In this document: in pieces, positions 1-10,631 of the stretch
How the letters are laid out: every line of letters starts with the position of its first letter
Position numbering within the stretch: position 1 is the stretch's first letter
Assembly: GCA_963920765.1 (NCBI GenBank)
Contig: OY987243.1
Coordinates: 32,363,060 to 32,427,059 of the forward strand
Source: Ulota crispa
Taxonomy: Eukaryota; Streptophyta; Bryopsida; Orthotrichales; Orthotrichaceae
Length of the DNA: 64,000 nt
Direction of reading: 5' to 3'
The notes under the pieces: model-generated
The model's input: the letters and a program-made list of their open reading frames with translations, nothing else
Database searches by the model: none
What the model was told of the DNA's origin: nothing
Program-made: the position numbers and the translations under genes

Positions 1-707
1 GTGAAAAACTTGGCAGCTACCCTTCTGAAGGTGAAATTCCTAAGGAAAAAAGGCCATGTGGGTGGTGCTTTTCTAAATTCCTTATCCCACCTAAGTAAAG
101 TACATGCCAAAAAAGTTTCAAATCATTTGGAGTTGTATAACATATGGAAAAAAATTAGTAAGAAAAAAGAAGTAGACGATGATTCAAAACACAAAATTGT
201 TAAGAATTTAATTATGGAAATGAAAAATGCCAATCCTAATGTTCATTATGTTGTCATAAACAATATTCATCCTTTAGTTTTGTTTTTTTTCCAAAATGTT
301 GAAAATTGAGTAAAATAAAGGACTTCAAAGTTTATTTTGGAGTACAGAATCCATAACTACCCACAAACAAAAAATCCTCATAACTTTCATCTTGTTGATC
401 TAGACAGAATGATTCCAAGCTTCCTACATTCACATAAATCTCCTAAACCCATCTTTATTTTTTATTTTTTGAAAAAAATGGTTTTTAAAAATCTGCCTAG
501 GCTGCCTGCCAAACGTAAAAAAACAACATATTAGGGCATAACTTTTTACTCATAATTCCAAATGTCATGAAATTTAGTGCATATGAAAGATAAATTTGGT
601 TCCCACATTTTCTTAAAATTTCAGCCTAAAATATGAAAAGCTCCAATCACAAGTACCTGCCTGAAATTGCTATGTTTCTTAAAAAAGGGGGTCTGGTCCT
701 TTAGGGG
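1..707. mobile_element. TTAA-flanked non-autonomous element, right part, cut by window edge
   Basis: The right end is GGTCCTTTAGGGG followed by TTAA at 708-711, the inverted form of the CCCCTAAAGGACC terminus seen across the window. The sequence matches the element at 57974-58889 in reverse orientation along almost its whole length, so about 200 bases of the left side lie outside the window. The short ORF at the window start is a by-product of this repeat and is not a gene. TTAA duplication with CCC termini is known from the piggyBac superfamily; the assignment is inference because no transposase is present. Confidence 0.75.
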
Positions 708-721
708 TTAACTTTGGTTGA

Positions 722-1644
722 CCTCTAAATCCCTGAGTGTCTCCTTGGGGGACAAATGGGATTCTAGGCAGGTACCTACAGCCTCAATTTTTGTCTTGAT
801 TTTCTGAAACTTTTTCTTGAAGATAGGAAAACACATTAGCTTTTGGGGAATATAATTTTTATTCCAATCAATGCCCAAAAGCAAAAGTTATGCCTAGAAA
901 CACAAAATTTTATGCAAATTGGGCAGCAAAAAAACATTACAAAAACTTGATTTTTTTTTATTTTTGTTATTTTCCTCATTGGCTATAGTTTTGTCTACAT
1001 CTGAAGCTTTGATCCATTCCATTTGGACTAGTTTTGAGAAAGTTATGGACAATCTTGTTTTTTGGGTAGTTCAAGCATCTTCTTGAAAAAATAACTTATA
1101 AGCTTCAATTTTTAACGCAATTTTAACATTTTTTCAAAAAAATTGTTGGAAAGGATGAAGTTTGCTTGCTAGAACAATCTCACCATTTGGATTATTGAGT
1201 TTCAATTCCATTGCAAGGTTATCAACAATTTAAGTTTTTGTTCAATCTCATACCTTCTTCTACCTAATGTTTTTCTTAAGAATGAAAATTAAGTATTTTT
1301 TGTATTGATTTTTTTCCAAAGATTCTCAACTCAATTTCCCACCTTAAAAGAATAAACCTCAGAACTTGGTGGTGCAAAAAAAATAAGTCAAAAAAGTTCA
1401 AAGTCAAATAGTCTAGTCATGCAAGGTGCAAAAAAGTCTGTTTTTTACATTGAATGCAAATATCTTGCAATCTATGTAGTCAAAGTTTTTGAATTTTTGT
1501 TTCCACATTCTTATACTAGTCTAGTACAAGATCCTATGGTTAGATATGCAAAAAGACCAATTTAAAAACAAAAAATACTCTTTACAATAGAAATGACAAT
1601 TTTGAGTGTCTTTTGACAAAATAAAGGCCCTAGGGATTTAGGGG
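722..1644. mobile_element. TTAA-type element, 923 bp
   Basis: The left end reads CCTCTAAATCCCTGAG after a TTGA that has probably decayed from TTAA (718-721). The right end is AGGGATTTAGGGG followed by TTAA at 1645-1648. The inverted ends agree over CCYCTAAATCCCT. A reverse-orientation copy occupies 1750-3671. Flanking sequence from 1649 to about 1745 recurs at 4507-4595, where this element is absent. No coding capacity is seen. Confidence 0.7.
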
Positions 1645-2100
1645 TTAAACTTGCACTCTACTCTATTTTAAGGTGGAAATCAAACTAAAAATGAATTCAT
1701 CAAACCAACACACATGCACTCATACACACTAAGCTAAATGAGTAATGGTGACAGACCAAGGCCTTTATATTGTCAAGAAACACTCAAAACCTGCCATTTC
1801 TATGGCAAAGAGTAAAAAGTTTGAAAATTGCTCTTCTTGCATATCTAACCACATGATCTTGTACTAGACTAGTATAAGAATGTAGAGAAAGAAATCAAAA
1901 ACTTTGACCGCATAGAATTGCAAGATAACTTTGTTTAACTGTGTAAAAAACAAACTTTTTTGTACCTTGCATGATTAGATTACTTGACTTTGAACTTTCT
2001 AAACTTAAAATTTTTGCACCAAAAAGTTTGAAAGTTTAATTTTTTATGATGGAAAATTGAGTTGAAAATCTTTGGAAAAAAATTGAAACAAAAAATATTT

Positions 2101-2574
2101 CATTAGCAAAAAAATTAACCCTCCACAAGGCCCTTAAAATTTGACACTCTTAACATTTATTGAGCCTAGACCGGGTACATTAGAAGCATGTGAGAACTCG
2201 TGTGAAGTGTCTCTACCTTGTATGACTTTCCTTTTGTACATCACAAAAAGTATGAATAGAAAATGGCAATCTAGTACTATGTCACAATTTTTTAATTATT
2301 CTCCTACTATTGTACACAATCATAACTAAATGTAACCCTCACAAGTACTAGGCTGAAGATTTTAATATAGAGAAAAAAGACCATGGTAATATGTACATGT
2401 AATTGTGACACGCAATGAAAATTGGACATGCCCAATGTGAGCCATGATTGTTGTCAAAGGCATAGTAGGGTATAAGGAAATTTTGTATTCCCAAAATATA
2501 AATTAAAATAATTAAGGAGACACCTTGAAAGGGGTTGTTAGGGGCCTTGTGGAGGGCTCATGTTTTTGCTAATG
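2101..2574. mobile_element. Unclassified inverted-repeat element, family C copy 1
   Basis: The termini are CATTAGCAAAAA plus a subterminal CCCTCCACAAGGCCC, inverted at the right end. It interrupts the TTAA element around it. A second copy at 8836-9928 shares both ends and the interior in reverse orientation. An inner TTAA before CCCTCC belongs to the terminus and is not a target duplication. No convincing target duplication is visible, so the superfamily is not assigned. Confidence 0.65.
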
Positions 2575-2626
2575 AATTTTTATTCTTAAAAAAAATATTA
2601 GGTCGTAGAAGAAGGTATGAGATTGA

Positions 2627-2800
2627 CACTAGAAGAAACCCGTGTTTTTTATAACAAATTTTTTTGGACGTCCACTTGTTTTCATGTTACAATTGATGTT
2701 CAAACTAACATTTTGATGTTATGTTTGATGTCATTATTAACATGAAAACAAGTGGATGTCTAAAAAAATCTTTTATAAAAAACAAGGGTTTCTTCTAGTG
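2627..2800. mobile_element. CACTA-type (EnSpm) MITE, 174 bp
   Basis: The ends are inverted repeats starting CACTAGAAGAAACCC, extending about 28 bp inward. The 3-bp duplication TGA lies at 2624-2626 and 2801-2803. CACTA termini with a 3-bp duplication are the hallmark of the EnSpm/CACTA superfamily. It sits inside the TTAA element at 1750-3671, so it is younger than that element. Confidence 0.85.
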
Positions 2801-3191
2801 TGAACAAAAACTTAAATTGTAAATAGCTTTGCCATGGAATTGAAACACAATAATGCCAATGGTGAGATTGTTTTAAAAGGCAATCTTCACCCTTTTCAAC
2901 AATTTTTTTGAAAAAATGTTCAAATTGCATTCAAAAATGAAGTTTATAAGTTATTTTTTTAAGAAGATGCTTAAACTGCCCAAAAAACAAGATTGTTCAT
3001 ACCTTTCTCATAACTAGTCCAAATGGAATGAATAAAAGCTTAAGATTTAGACAAAAACTATAACCTATGAGAAAAAACAAATTAAAAAAAAAATCAAGTT
3101 TTTGTAAAAAAAATGTACTATCCAATCTCCTCAAATTTTTCCTTATTTGGACATAACTTTTTCTCCCAAGCATAGATTGGAATAAAAATTA

Positions 3192-3533
3192 GGGGAAATT
3201 ACAATTAGGGGCACAAAAATGAGAAATATTACAAATAGGGGCACAATTTCAAAATAATTATTAATAGGGGCACAATTTCAAAATAATTATTAATAGGGAC
3301 ACAATTTCAAGTCCCCTTTACTAAAATTTCCTTATTCAGGCTTGATTTGGAGAGGCCTTTTAAGTTTTTTGAAGGTTAGCTAACATTTAATGTGATATTA
3401 ACTAATGCCCAAACCAAAGTCTTACAAAAATTTACAAAAAAATTTGAAATTGTGCCCCTATTTGTAATTATTTTGAAATTATATCCCTATTTGTGATTGT
3501 TTTCATTTTTGTGCCCCTATTTGTAATTTCCCC
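3192..3533. mobile_element. Fold-back MITE family A copy 1 (GGGGAAATTAC ends, TA target)
   Basis: The ends GGGGAAATTAC and GTAATTTCCCC are flanked by TA on both sides. The arms contain repeats of AATAGGGGCACAA. The central part is a palindrome with GGCTTGATTTGGAGAGG that recurs, with other outer ends, at about 40113-40367 and 42900-43180. A second copy with these outer ends lies at 31421-31848. The TA duplication suggests a Tc1/mariner-like origin, but the termini match no family I know. Confidence 0.75.
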
Positions 3534-3675
3534 TAAAAAACATGTTCTCCAAAAGCTGATGTGTTTTTCTTTCTTTCAAAAAAGTTTCAAAAAATGAAAA
3601 CAAATATTGAGGCCATAGGTACTTGTGCAAAATCCCATTTGTCCTCCAAAGAGACAATTGTCCTTTAGGGGTTAA

Positions 3676-4209
3676 CCCCTAAGCACCCAATCGACCATTT
3701 TCTTATCACTTGCTGCCCAATTTTTTCAAGCTACTTGAGACAATTTTTTTATTTTAAAACCATTTTTCTATAATAGAAAATCAAGTCTACTTTCCCACTT
3801 AACTTGAATCATGTCAATCCAGGTTAAACTCCACCAAGGAAAACTTTTCAAAGACAAACACTTCAATATTTGCTAGTGTTGTAAAATTTACTATTTTGGG
3901 AAACAAATGATGTTTTCTCCTTTCAAGAAATTGTATTTTTGAAGTTTAGGATAGATTTTCAATTTTTGATCAATCGTACCAGATTTTGAAATCTATGAGT
4001 AAAATTTTTGGTGAATATGAAATGGTAAATGCTTCTAAATTCATTACATAAAAATCCAAAAAATTTATGAGTGTTTGACTGTATGGATAATTACTAAACA
4101 TTATGATTCTTATTTTCTCTTTTGAAAAAAACTTCATCAAAGTTACAGAAGTACCATTTTATAACACATCTATGTTTTGCCCTTACCCCCTGGCTTGGGC
4201 CTTTAGGGG
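3676..4209. mobile_element. Short TTAA-type element, 534 bp
   Basis: The left end is CCCCTAAGCACCC after TTAA at 3672-3675, and the right end is GGGCCTTTAGGGG before TTAA at 4210-4213. It shares its left TTAA with the right TTAA of the preceding element, so the two abut without a spacer. No coding region is seen. Confidence 0.7.
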
Positions 4210-4255
4210 TTAACATAGGTTAGGACTTGTATAAAAACTTTCAAACAATTCAATT

Positions 4256-4384
4256 AGCATCCATTTAGCATAAGTAAATTTATATATTATCCATTTAGCA
4301 TCCATTTAGCATCCATTTAGAATAAGCAAATCCATTTAGCAATCATTTAGTACCCATTTAGAATAGGTAAATCCATTTAGCATA
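4256..4384. repeat. Tandem repeat of CATTTAGCATC units
   Basis: An imperfect array of 10-18 bp units built on CATTTAGCATC and CATTTAGAATAAG. There is no coding potential. The following stretch to about 4850 is AT-rich with no gene that I can support. Within it, 4507-4595 duplicates sequence found at 1649-1745. Confidence 0.75.
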
Positions 4385-4849
4385 GTTTGAGATTTATTTT
4401 TAAAAAAGTCATTTTTTACTTTTTCACTTTTGCTTTTGTTCAAATTTTACTTTTACTAAAAACTTGTATTGTACTCTATTTCTAAATCTTTTTACTTTAA
4501 TGAAACTTGCACTCCACTCTATTTTTAAGTGGGAGTTGAACTAATGGATTTGTCAAACCGACACACACAGACGTGTACACGCACCCAAATCTTTTTGTAT
4601 AATAAGAAGAGTAAGATAAGATACTCTCCACTATAGTTAACTAGAGTTCATGATTAGGGTTTACTTTGATGAAGTAAACTCATGGACCAATAGTAGACTA
4701 GGACTTTTACTATATATCCTCTCTCCTAAATTGTATATGGTTGGAAACCTCCTTAAAATAAGATAACTTATGCCTTCTTTCTTTTTGCATACTTTGGTTA
4801 TATATCTCTTTCTAGCTTAATTTGTTGTGCTTTCTATTCCTAACACCTC

Positions 4850-5185
4850 CTTCATTCAATGCTTGGTGCAATGCTCATGCTAGATTGCTAGGTGACTCTG
4901 CTTAGTTCTATGCATAGTCACTGGTTCTCAAGCTTGTGGTGATACTTGAAGGTCAAACAAAATAGCATACAAGTATCAAGTGTATAGTATATGCAACTTG
5001 CACTTTCATGTCTTCAATCTGCATGGACTCGTCGCTTCTTACTTTGGAAATCTATTGGCTGAGCTCTAGCTTAAACATTGGTAAATGTTTTTTAGCACTA
5101 TCTCATGTTGGTAACTTTGCACTTTGCAGATTGTGTAGTATATTCTTCACAACCTTGATCTTAGACAAAAACCTCCACTGCGGCA
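4850..5185 (+). promoter_or_regulatory. Upstream region of IRG-like copy 1, conserved in paralogues
   Basis: This sequence is shared with 14430-14751 and 30790-31183, directly upstream of the other two IRG-like copies. A shared landmark is CAATGCTTGGTGCAATGCT. All three contain a TTGTGYAG (or close) acceptor-like site about 50-60 bases before the start region, which could end a 5' leader intron (inference). The conservation may reflect only duplication of the whole unit. Confidence 0.5.
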
Positions 5186-6290
5186 ATGGATAAGTTACCA
5201 TTGGCTTTATCAATTGGAACTGCCTTGATTGACGGTGTTGCAAAAGTGCTTGGTGAAGTGAGCTAGCAATGGCAACGAGAGCTTCATGATGGAGAAAGCA
5301 AAGTCGGCAAGCAATGTGAAGAAGCTGTTGTCTCTGCCGCTCGGGTTGCCGCTAGAGGGATTTTTGAACATGTCTTTAGACAGAATAACAAAGCCGCTCA
5401 GGAGCGTGAAGATGCTGCTGTGCAAAGTGAGGCCGCTACCAAATTGAGTGAAGGAATTGTTCTTCCGGAGGCTAATAAAGCAAAGATGGAGGTCGCTGCC
5501 AATTTGCGTGACAAAGCTATTCTTGCAAAGGCTAAGAAAGCCAAGGTAGCTCTTTGGCCCGGCATTAGTCCTGGCATGAGGCCAACTCCAGAGCAAATTC
5601 TTGCTGCAAAGGAGTGGATCCAGTACAACCCCAAGAAGATCCATTTTGCTATTTGTGGTGTTTCCTAAAGCGGAAAATCTACCCTCATCAACGCCTTCAG
5701 GGAATTGAACAGCAATAGCAACGGCATAGCACACGTTGGGGAACACAAGTGCGCACCTAAAATCACTTGCTACCCTGATCTTTGCAACGATATGCCGTTT
5801 TTGCGGTTCGTGTAGTACAACATCCCAATGCTGAACCCATTGCAATCTCTAGCACGCAAAATTTCAATGACCAGGGACTCTTTCTGTTTGATGTTATCAT
5901 TCTGGTATACGACCTGTGTTTCACAACAATTGACGTGGCTGTTGTTAAAAACTGCTTACGCTTCAACATCTACAAAATGTATGGTCCTCGTGAGTACAAT
6001 ACTGATGTCCACAAGCGTCATTGCGACATGGCCAAGAAATATGTGAAGGCCACATGCTTGGACTTCAACAAGCACATGCAAATCATGGCTGAAGAACCAA
6101 AACTTGATGCACGGGATCAACAGATGCTGTTGGGCCAATGCGTTTACATTGTGGAAGCCGAGATGCTATGATGTTTGTCAGAGATGACAAGTTATACAAG
6201 ATGGCTCAACAAAGCAATATTATTGGCAAGAAATTGTTGTTAGTTGATGGTATGAAAGCGGCAATCAGATTCCTTTGTGATAAGGATTAG
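5186..6290 (+). pseudogene. IRG-like GTPase, copy 1, broken
   Basis: The gene would encode a protein of about 375 residues: a charged Ala/Lys/Glu-rich N-terminal coiled coil (about residues 20-130), then a dynamin-like GTPase of the IRG (IIGP) type. This is the only copy that keeps an ATG (5186-5188). The phosphate-binding loop still encodes SGKSTLINA, but a stop codon stands just before it at 5666-5668. Other in-frame stops follow GEVS and replace the Trp of WYN. At least two frame changes occur downstream, and the segment with the G4 motif (VRSKAD in copy 2) is deleted. IRG GTPases act at membranes in innate immunity in animals; the role of plant relatives is not clear to me. The copy is dead as read. 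Confidence 0.75.
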
Positions 6291-6309
6291 GAGAGATCTT
6301 GGCATAATA

Positions 6310-6629
6310 AGGTAGTGTGCTTGAATACCACCCATGCATTAAAAACGGTCACCTCCCCAAGTGTACTCTGCTAGTACATGTTGTTAAGCTTTTCAACAAT
6401 TTACAGATAACATGCATTTGAGGAAGTGGATGATTTTATAGCCTTATGGCTTTTCCACTTCAAAATTTGATAGCTAATTCCACAAAGCTCCAAAAATTAT
6501 GAAAAAAGCTGGATAGATATCAATTCCTCTTGTCCTTTAAGGAGAGTTTACTGAAAAATATTTCAAGAAGAGTGACTCTCCAAAATTCAATTTCAGCCCT
6601 TAGGTGGACAATTTATGAGCACACTACCT
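6310..6629. mobile_element. AGGTAG family F MITE copy 1, 320 bp, TA target
   Basis: The ends AGGTAGTGTGCT and AGCACACTACCT are flanked by TA at 6308-6309 and 6630-6631. The paralogous site after IRG copy 2 (around 15915-15935) lacks the insertion, which confirms the boundaries. Other copies are at 44815-45141 and 60071-60396. Confidence 0.85.
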
Positions 6630-7100
6630 TATAGGATTTCTCTAATGCTTTCAAAACCCGCACATGGAGAATTGGAGACCCTTGATCTTTGCTTGTGGAT
6701 TCACTTTAGGACCTCACAAACATGGTCAAATTTGGCACATGTCATTGCATTCATACTTGTGCCATTCAATTGCTTACTTGTACCAAAGTTGCCACCCCGG
6801 TTGCCACATTGCATTGGAATCAAAACCAAGGATCAAGCAATTTTGTTGGTGGAATCAATGGAGAGCTAAGAATCAATTCTAGAACTTGTGGATTGAATTA
6901 TGTCAAAATGATGTAAAAATGTTAGAGGGGATATGAATATAGTATCAAATGCACTACTCTAATAAATTACATTGTTTCAATTTGATATCAATGACTTAAT
7001 TGTGACATGATATTTTTGAAGCATTCCATTTGTCAACTACTTCTCTTCATCTTCTCTTCTTCTCTTTCTCAACTCTTCTCTACTCATAAGGTAGGAACGC
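6630..7100. other. IRG-unit 3' flank
   Basis: This sequence is shared with the flank downstream of IRG copy 2 (15920-16030 and 16989-17280), so it belongs to the duplicated unit and not to a separate gene. Short ORFs here are not preserved in the paralogue. A lone AGGTAG start at about 7089 has no partner that I can find. Confidence 0.5.
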
Positions 7101-7433
7101 CCCTCAGGCCCGCTTTACATATGGAAGCCGGGCCATCTAATTGCGTCAAAGGTCACTAATCTAGTCCTCTGATTGGATAAAAAGCTGAAATCAGCCCCAA
7201 GGCCCTTACACCTAGTGACAAGGCCAATTTGGTGGAATTAATTTTTTATTCAACAAAGACAAGATCTGACATGGCCCAAGCTCTCTGAATTGGGTGCACC
7301 AAAAATGGGAGGCCAATTCTTGGCCTTGGGGCCAATGTCAAGTTTCATTATAAAAAAAAAATCATAAAATATTAAATTTTCTCCAATAGAATCCATTATA
7401 TCAAAAGCCCGGGGGCACAAGAGAGAAGCTAAG

Positions 7434-7515
7434 GGGATGGGGGATGAGGGGGATGAGGGGAATGAGAGGGATGAGAGGGATGGAGGGGGATGGAGGGGAT
7501 GGCATGGGGGGCATG
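7434..7515 (+). repeat. G-rich GGGGAT/GGGAT tract
   Basis: About 80 bases of imperfect GGGGATGAG repeats with many runs of three or more G, unusual in this AT-rich region. It could form G-quadruplexes on the + strand (inference from base composition). Confidence 0.75.
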
Positions 7516-7574
7516 GGGCATTTAGCTTGCTAAATGAGTTTACTAATTACTTGTGTAGGCTTGTATATTTTGTA

Positions 7575-7992
7575 CTCCCTCCATCCCAATATAAAGCTCC
7601 AAATGAGGCATAGTTCTTGTCCCACTAGAAAGCTCCATTTTGCTAATTTCAATTGTTGAGAAAGCGTTTGTCATGTCCAATGATCTCATGGGGGTAAGTT
7701 AAGCAAGTACAAAGCATTCCTCTCCTAACAAGCTTGGCCTTGCCCATATGAGGTACCATTGTTGCTACTAATTTTCAAATCATCAATCATGAGGAGCTAG
7801 CAACATGTACAAATATGGTATTTTTTGCATGGAATTTGGGTGTCAACAGCAATATAAAAATTGGAGATTTTTCAAGCATTTGGTAGGTGGAATATTGATT
7901 CTAGAATGCATTTGTTACTAGCATAATGACTAAAACTACAGTTAATCCCTCATGGAGAAGTTTTTTGGAGCTTTATAATAGGACAGAGGGAG
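7575..7992. mobile_element. Stowaway-like MITE, 418 bp
   Basis: The left end CTCCCTCCATCCCAATATAA and right end TATAATAGGACAGAGGGAG are inverted, flanked by TA at 7573-7574 and 7993-7994. The match continues to about 30 bp. CTCCCTCC(G/A)TCCCA termini with a TA target are diagnostic of Stowaway elements (mariner-like superfamily) in plants. The ORF near 7950-8285 overlaps its end and is not a gene. Confidence 0.92.
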
Positions 7993-9171
7993 TATCTATT
8001 TGCAAACCATTTTTTTCCTTCTATGCTTCTCATGAAGTTTTCAACCTTGCATATGTTGATATTTTGATTTTTTTTTCTATGATCTTTTATGCAAGATACT
8101 CTTGATGATCCATAACTCAAAGTATATATTCTGCTAGATACTATCTGCATAAAACTTGATTTATGGAAGAACAAATCAATATGCAAAAATATTATAAATG
8201 CTTTGTGGTTGATAAAAAGAAAATAATAAAGGCAATTGGTATAATATACTTTGATAAGGTAAACAAAGATAAGAGTTTGTTTCAAACTTCATGTTTAGGG
8301 TTCATGCACATTTTGGCAACGCCCCCCTTTGTCCAACTCTAGTTCTTGGTATCTATCATCATGTCATTGTTTCAAAATAAAAAATAAAAAATTTAATTAA
8401 TTAAAAAAAATTGTGACCTATTCTCTCTTTACATTGCAACAAGAAGCCACTATCCCCAAATGCTAGCTTTTTGAAAACAAGCCATGGCCCATAAGAGATT
8501 TTTGTCACAACTTCTCACCTCTAGTGTAAAGATGGGTAAACTTTATTGAATTGGCCTAACTCCTTGGCCTCAAGGCCTTTACATATGAGACAATTGGCCC
8601 CTACTATAATCTTATTTTAATTAGGAGTGGAGGCCAGCCTTAAGCAAAATAAGGGCTGAAATTTGAGGCAATCGGCCCCTAGCCAAATTGGCCCGGCCTC
8701 CATATGTAAAGCAGCCCTCAGTCTCCACAAGTGTCTCCATCCCCAAGACCTACTTGTGTCAGTGCTATTGTCAGAGATGTCAGTGATTGACTTTTAAAAC
8801 AAACAAGTTATGGGTGACAAAGGGATGATTTTGGGCATTAGAAAAGATATGAGCTCTTGGGAAGGCCGCTAAGAACCCCTCTCAAGGGGTCTCCTTAATT
8901 TTTTTAGTTTGTACTTTGGAGTAATAAAAATTCCTTACACCCTATTATGCCTTTGACTACAATCATGGCTCACATTGGTATGTCCAATTTTCATTGGGCG
9001 TCACAATTACATGTACATATTACCATGGTCCTTTTTCTCTATATTAAAATCTTTAACTTAGTAATTGTGAGGGTAACACTAGTTATGATTGTGTACAATA
9101 GTATGAGAATAATTAAGAAATTGTGACATAGTACTAGATTGCCATTTTCTATTCATGGTTTTTGTGATGTA

Positions 9172-9800
9172 CAATTGGGTACAGTGATCCTACAAAAAAA
9201 TTTGCAGTGAAATTTCAGCCAATAGTTCAGCAACTATAAGAAGTCATATCTTCCTCAAAAATTGTTCAATTTTGAAACCGCAAATTGCATTGGAGTCACA
9301 TAGAAGAGTACTACATGATTTGATAAAAAAAAACTGAAATTTTCCAAATGATAAAAAAAGTTTGGCCACTTCACATATTGTATCTCCCATCTAGTACCTC
9401 CACCTCTTGCAAAAATCATCGCTTGAATTGATTGGGCATACTTGTAATAAGAGTTTTTAGTTGCTCCATGGATACCTCATCCCATACTCTTTGAATGGTG
9501 TGTGTCATTTCTTGCTTGTTCTGTGACCATTGGTGGTGGCGTAGCTCAATCAAATTCAAGCGGTGATTTTGGCAAGAGGTGGAAGTACACTATATAGGAA
9601 GTAGCCCAATTTTTTTTTATCACTTATGAAATTTCAGATTTTTTTTAATATCAAATCATGTAGTACCCTTTAGTAGTATTCCAACACAATTTTTGGTTTC
9701 AAAAATGGACAATTTTTGAGGAAGTTATGGCCTTCAGAAGGTCCTGAAGTTGGTTGAAATTTCACTGCAAAAAAATTCGTAAGATTATTGTACCTGACTG
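9172..9800. mobile_element. Fold-back relic of a Tc1/mariner transposon, 629 bp
   Basis: TA flanks it at 9170-9171 and 9801-9802. The ends start CARTYRGGTACARTRATC and run into an inverted GCAGTGAAATTTC block. Both arms carry the 3' end of a transposase gene pointing inward. The minus arm (about 9380-9562) and the plus arm (about 9560-9600) each encode a version of the Tc1 C-terminal ARGGGTRW motif. Two 3' ends have thus been joined, and the rest of the element is gone. Comparison with 2101-2574 shows the empty site. Confidence 0.8.
9380..9562 (-). pseudogene. Tc1/mariner transposase C-terminal fragment
   Basis: The minus strand from 9562 reads RLNLIELRHHQWSQ, then IQRVWDEVSMEQLKTLI, then MPNQFKR. 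After a frame change it continues ARGGGTRWEIQ. This matches the C-terminus of Tc1-like transposases: the DLNPIE block with its catalytic acidic residue, the conserved Trp helix, the MPxR stretch and the GGHTxY motif. About 60 residues survive of an expected 340 or so. It cannot be functional. Confidence 0.8.
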
Positions 9801-10009
9801 TACAATAGGAAAGTCATACAAGGTAGAGACACTTCACACACGCTTTTAATGTACCTGGCCTAGGCTCAATAAACGTTAAGAGTGTTAGCTCTTAAGGGCC
9901 TTGTGGAGAGTTCATATTTTTTCTAATGGTGACTGGCATGACAATTCTGAGTGCCACATCTCAATATTTAAGAACTCATTTAGTTAGTATAATAAGCATA
10001 TGAGCACAC

Positions 10010-10432
10010 TAAAGACTTCACTAAGTGTCTACTTTGGCATCTCTACATGCATCTATTCATTTTCAATGATTTTGGATTTTGAAAAATATTTGTGAACAAA
10101 TTGTTAGACTACTTAGCAAACGTAATTAGGGTTACATAACTTACATCCATTAGACAAAGTCCATCCATGGAGGCTCATTAGATTAAGCAGTTTAGTATAT
10201 ATATACGTTTCTAAAACTTCTTATATCTTAGTCTATATTCTACTCATTTATCACATATTGCAAGATTACAGCACTTCTTCTTACACAAATGCTTACAATT
10301 GGAACTTCCAATTTCATGTTAATATTTTTAATTTCCTCTTCTTTATTTAACACCATTTTTTTCAAAGTTCATCAACTGGTTTTCCTACTCCAAAACCCTT
10401 AGTTTCATGCTTATGGGTGTTGCTACCTTGGT
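10010..10432. mobile_element. AGGTAG family H, diverged reverse copy
   Basis: The right end GGTGTTGCTACCT and the preceding CCAAAACCCTTAGTTTCATG match, in reverse, the left end of the element at 28390-28965. Patches such as ATTTGTGAACAAA also match. The interior is diverged and the left boundary is not clear. Confidence 0.4.
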
Positions 10433-10466
10433 GTAAGACCCTACGCCGGAAGACCCTACACCGGTT

Positions 10467-10543
10467 AGATTTCTGAAGAACAGAAAAGATTTCTGAAGAA
10501 CAGAAAAGATATCTGAAGAACAGAAAAGATTTCTGAAGAACAA
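10467..10543. repeat. 20-bp tandem repeat
   Basis: Nearly four copies of AGATTTCTGAAGAACAGAAA, abutting the remnant of a TTAA-type right end (about 10550-10622: GGTCCTTGAGGGG followed by TCAA). The ORF that spans it is a repeat artefact. Confidence 0.85.
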
Positions 10544-10631
10544 AAAAAACTTGTTCCAGGGATCAAATGACCCGAAATGTCAATTTGGAATGTCTTTGAG
10601 AAAAAAACGGGTTTGGTCCTTGAGGGGTCAA

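Larger units (their letters stand above)
1750..3671. mobile_element. TTAA-type element in reverse orientation, with three nested insertions
   Basis: This is a reverse copy of 722-1644, interrupted by elements at 2101-2574, 2627-2800 and 3192-3533. Removing the three insertions and one duplicated TA leaves about 930 bp, close to the 923 bp of the uninterrupted copy. The right end is GTCCTTTAGGGG followed by TTAA at 3672-3675. The left end is degenerate and placed only approximately. Confidence 0.7.
7102..8719. mobile_element. Inverted-repeat element I, about 1.6 kb, hosting a Stowaway MITE
   Basis: The ends match as inverted repeats around GCTTTACATATGGAAGCCGG (left) and CCTCCATATGTAAAGC (right), about 40 bp with few mismatches. 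Inside lie a G-rich tract (7434-7515), the Stowaway at 7575-7992, and a second internal repeat of the TTTACATATG block near 8576. CCCTCA occurs on both sides and may be a duplication, but this is uncertain. No transposase is seen. Confidence 0.55.
8836..9928. mobile_element. Unclassified inverted-repeat element, family C copy 2, with Tc1 relic inside
   Basis: The same CATTAG termini and interior as 2101-2574, in reverse orientation. The fold-back Tc1-like relic at 9172-9800 interrupts it. Without that insertion and one TA the length is about 462 bp, against 474 bp for copy 1. Confidence 0.65.

Noticed and set aside
1-309. ORF at the window start as a truncated gene
   Set aside because: The same sequence occurs in reverse at 58490-58700 within a TTAA element and is not open there.
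2115-2118. TTAA before CCCTCCACAAGG as another TTAA-type element end
   Set aside because: Comparison with the copy at 8836-9928 shows it lies inside the CATTAG terminus of family C; the inverted partner has CTCA and not TTAA.
4240-4384. CRISPR-like array
   Set aside because: Short degenerate CATTTAG units without unique spacers; a simple tandem repeat in nuclear DNA.
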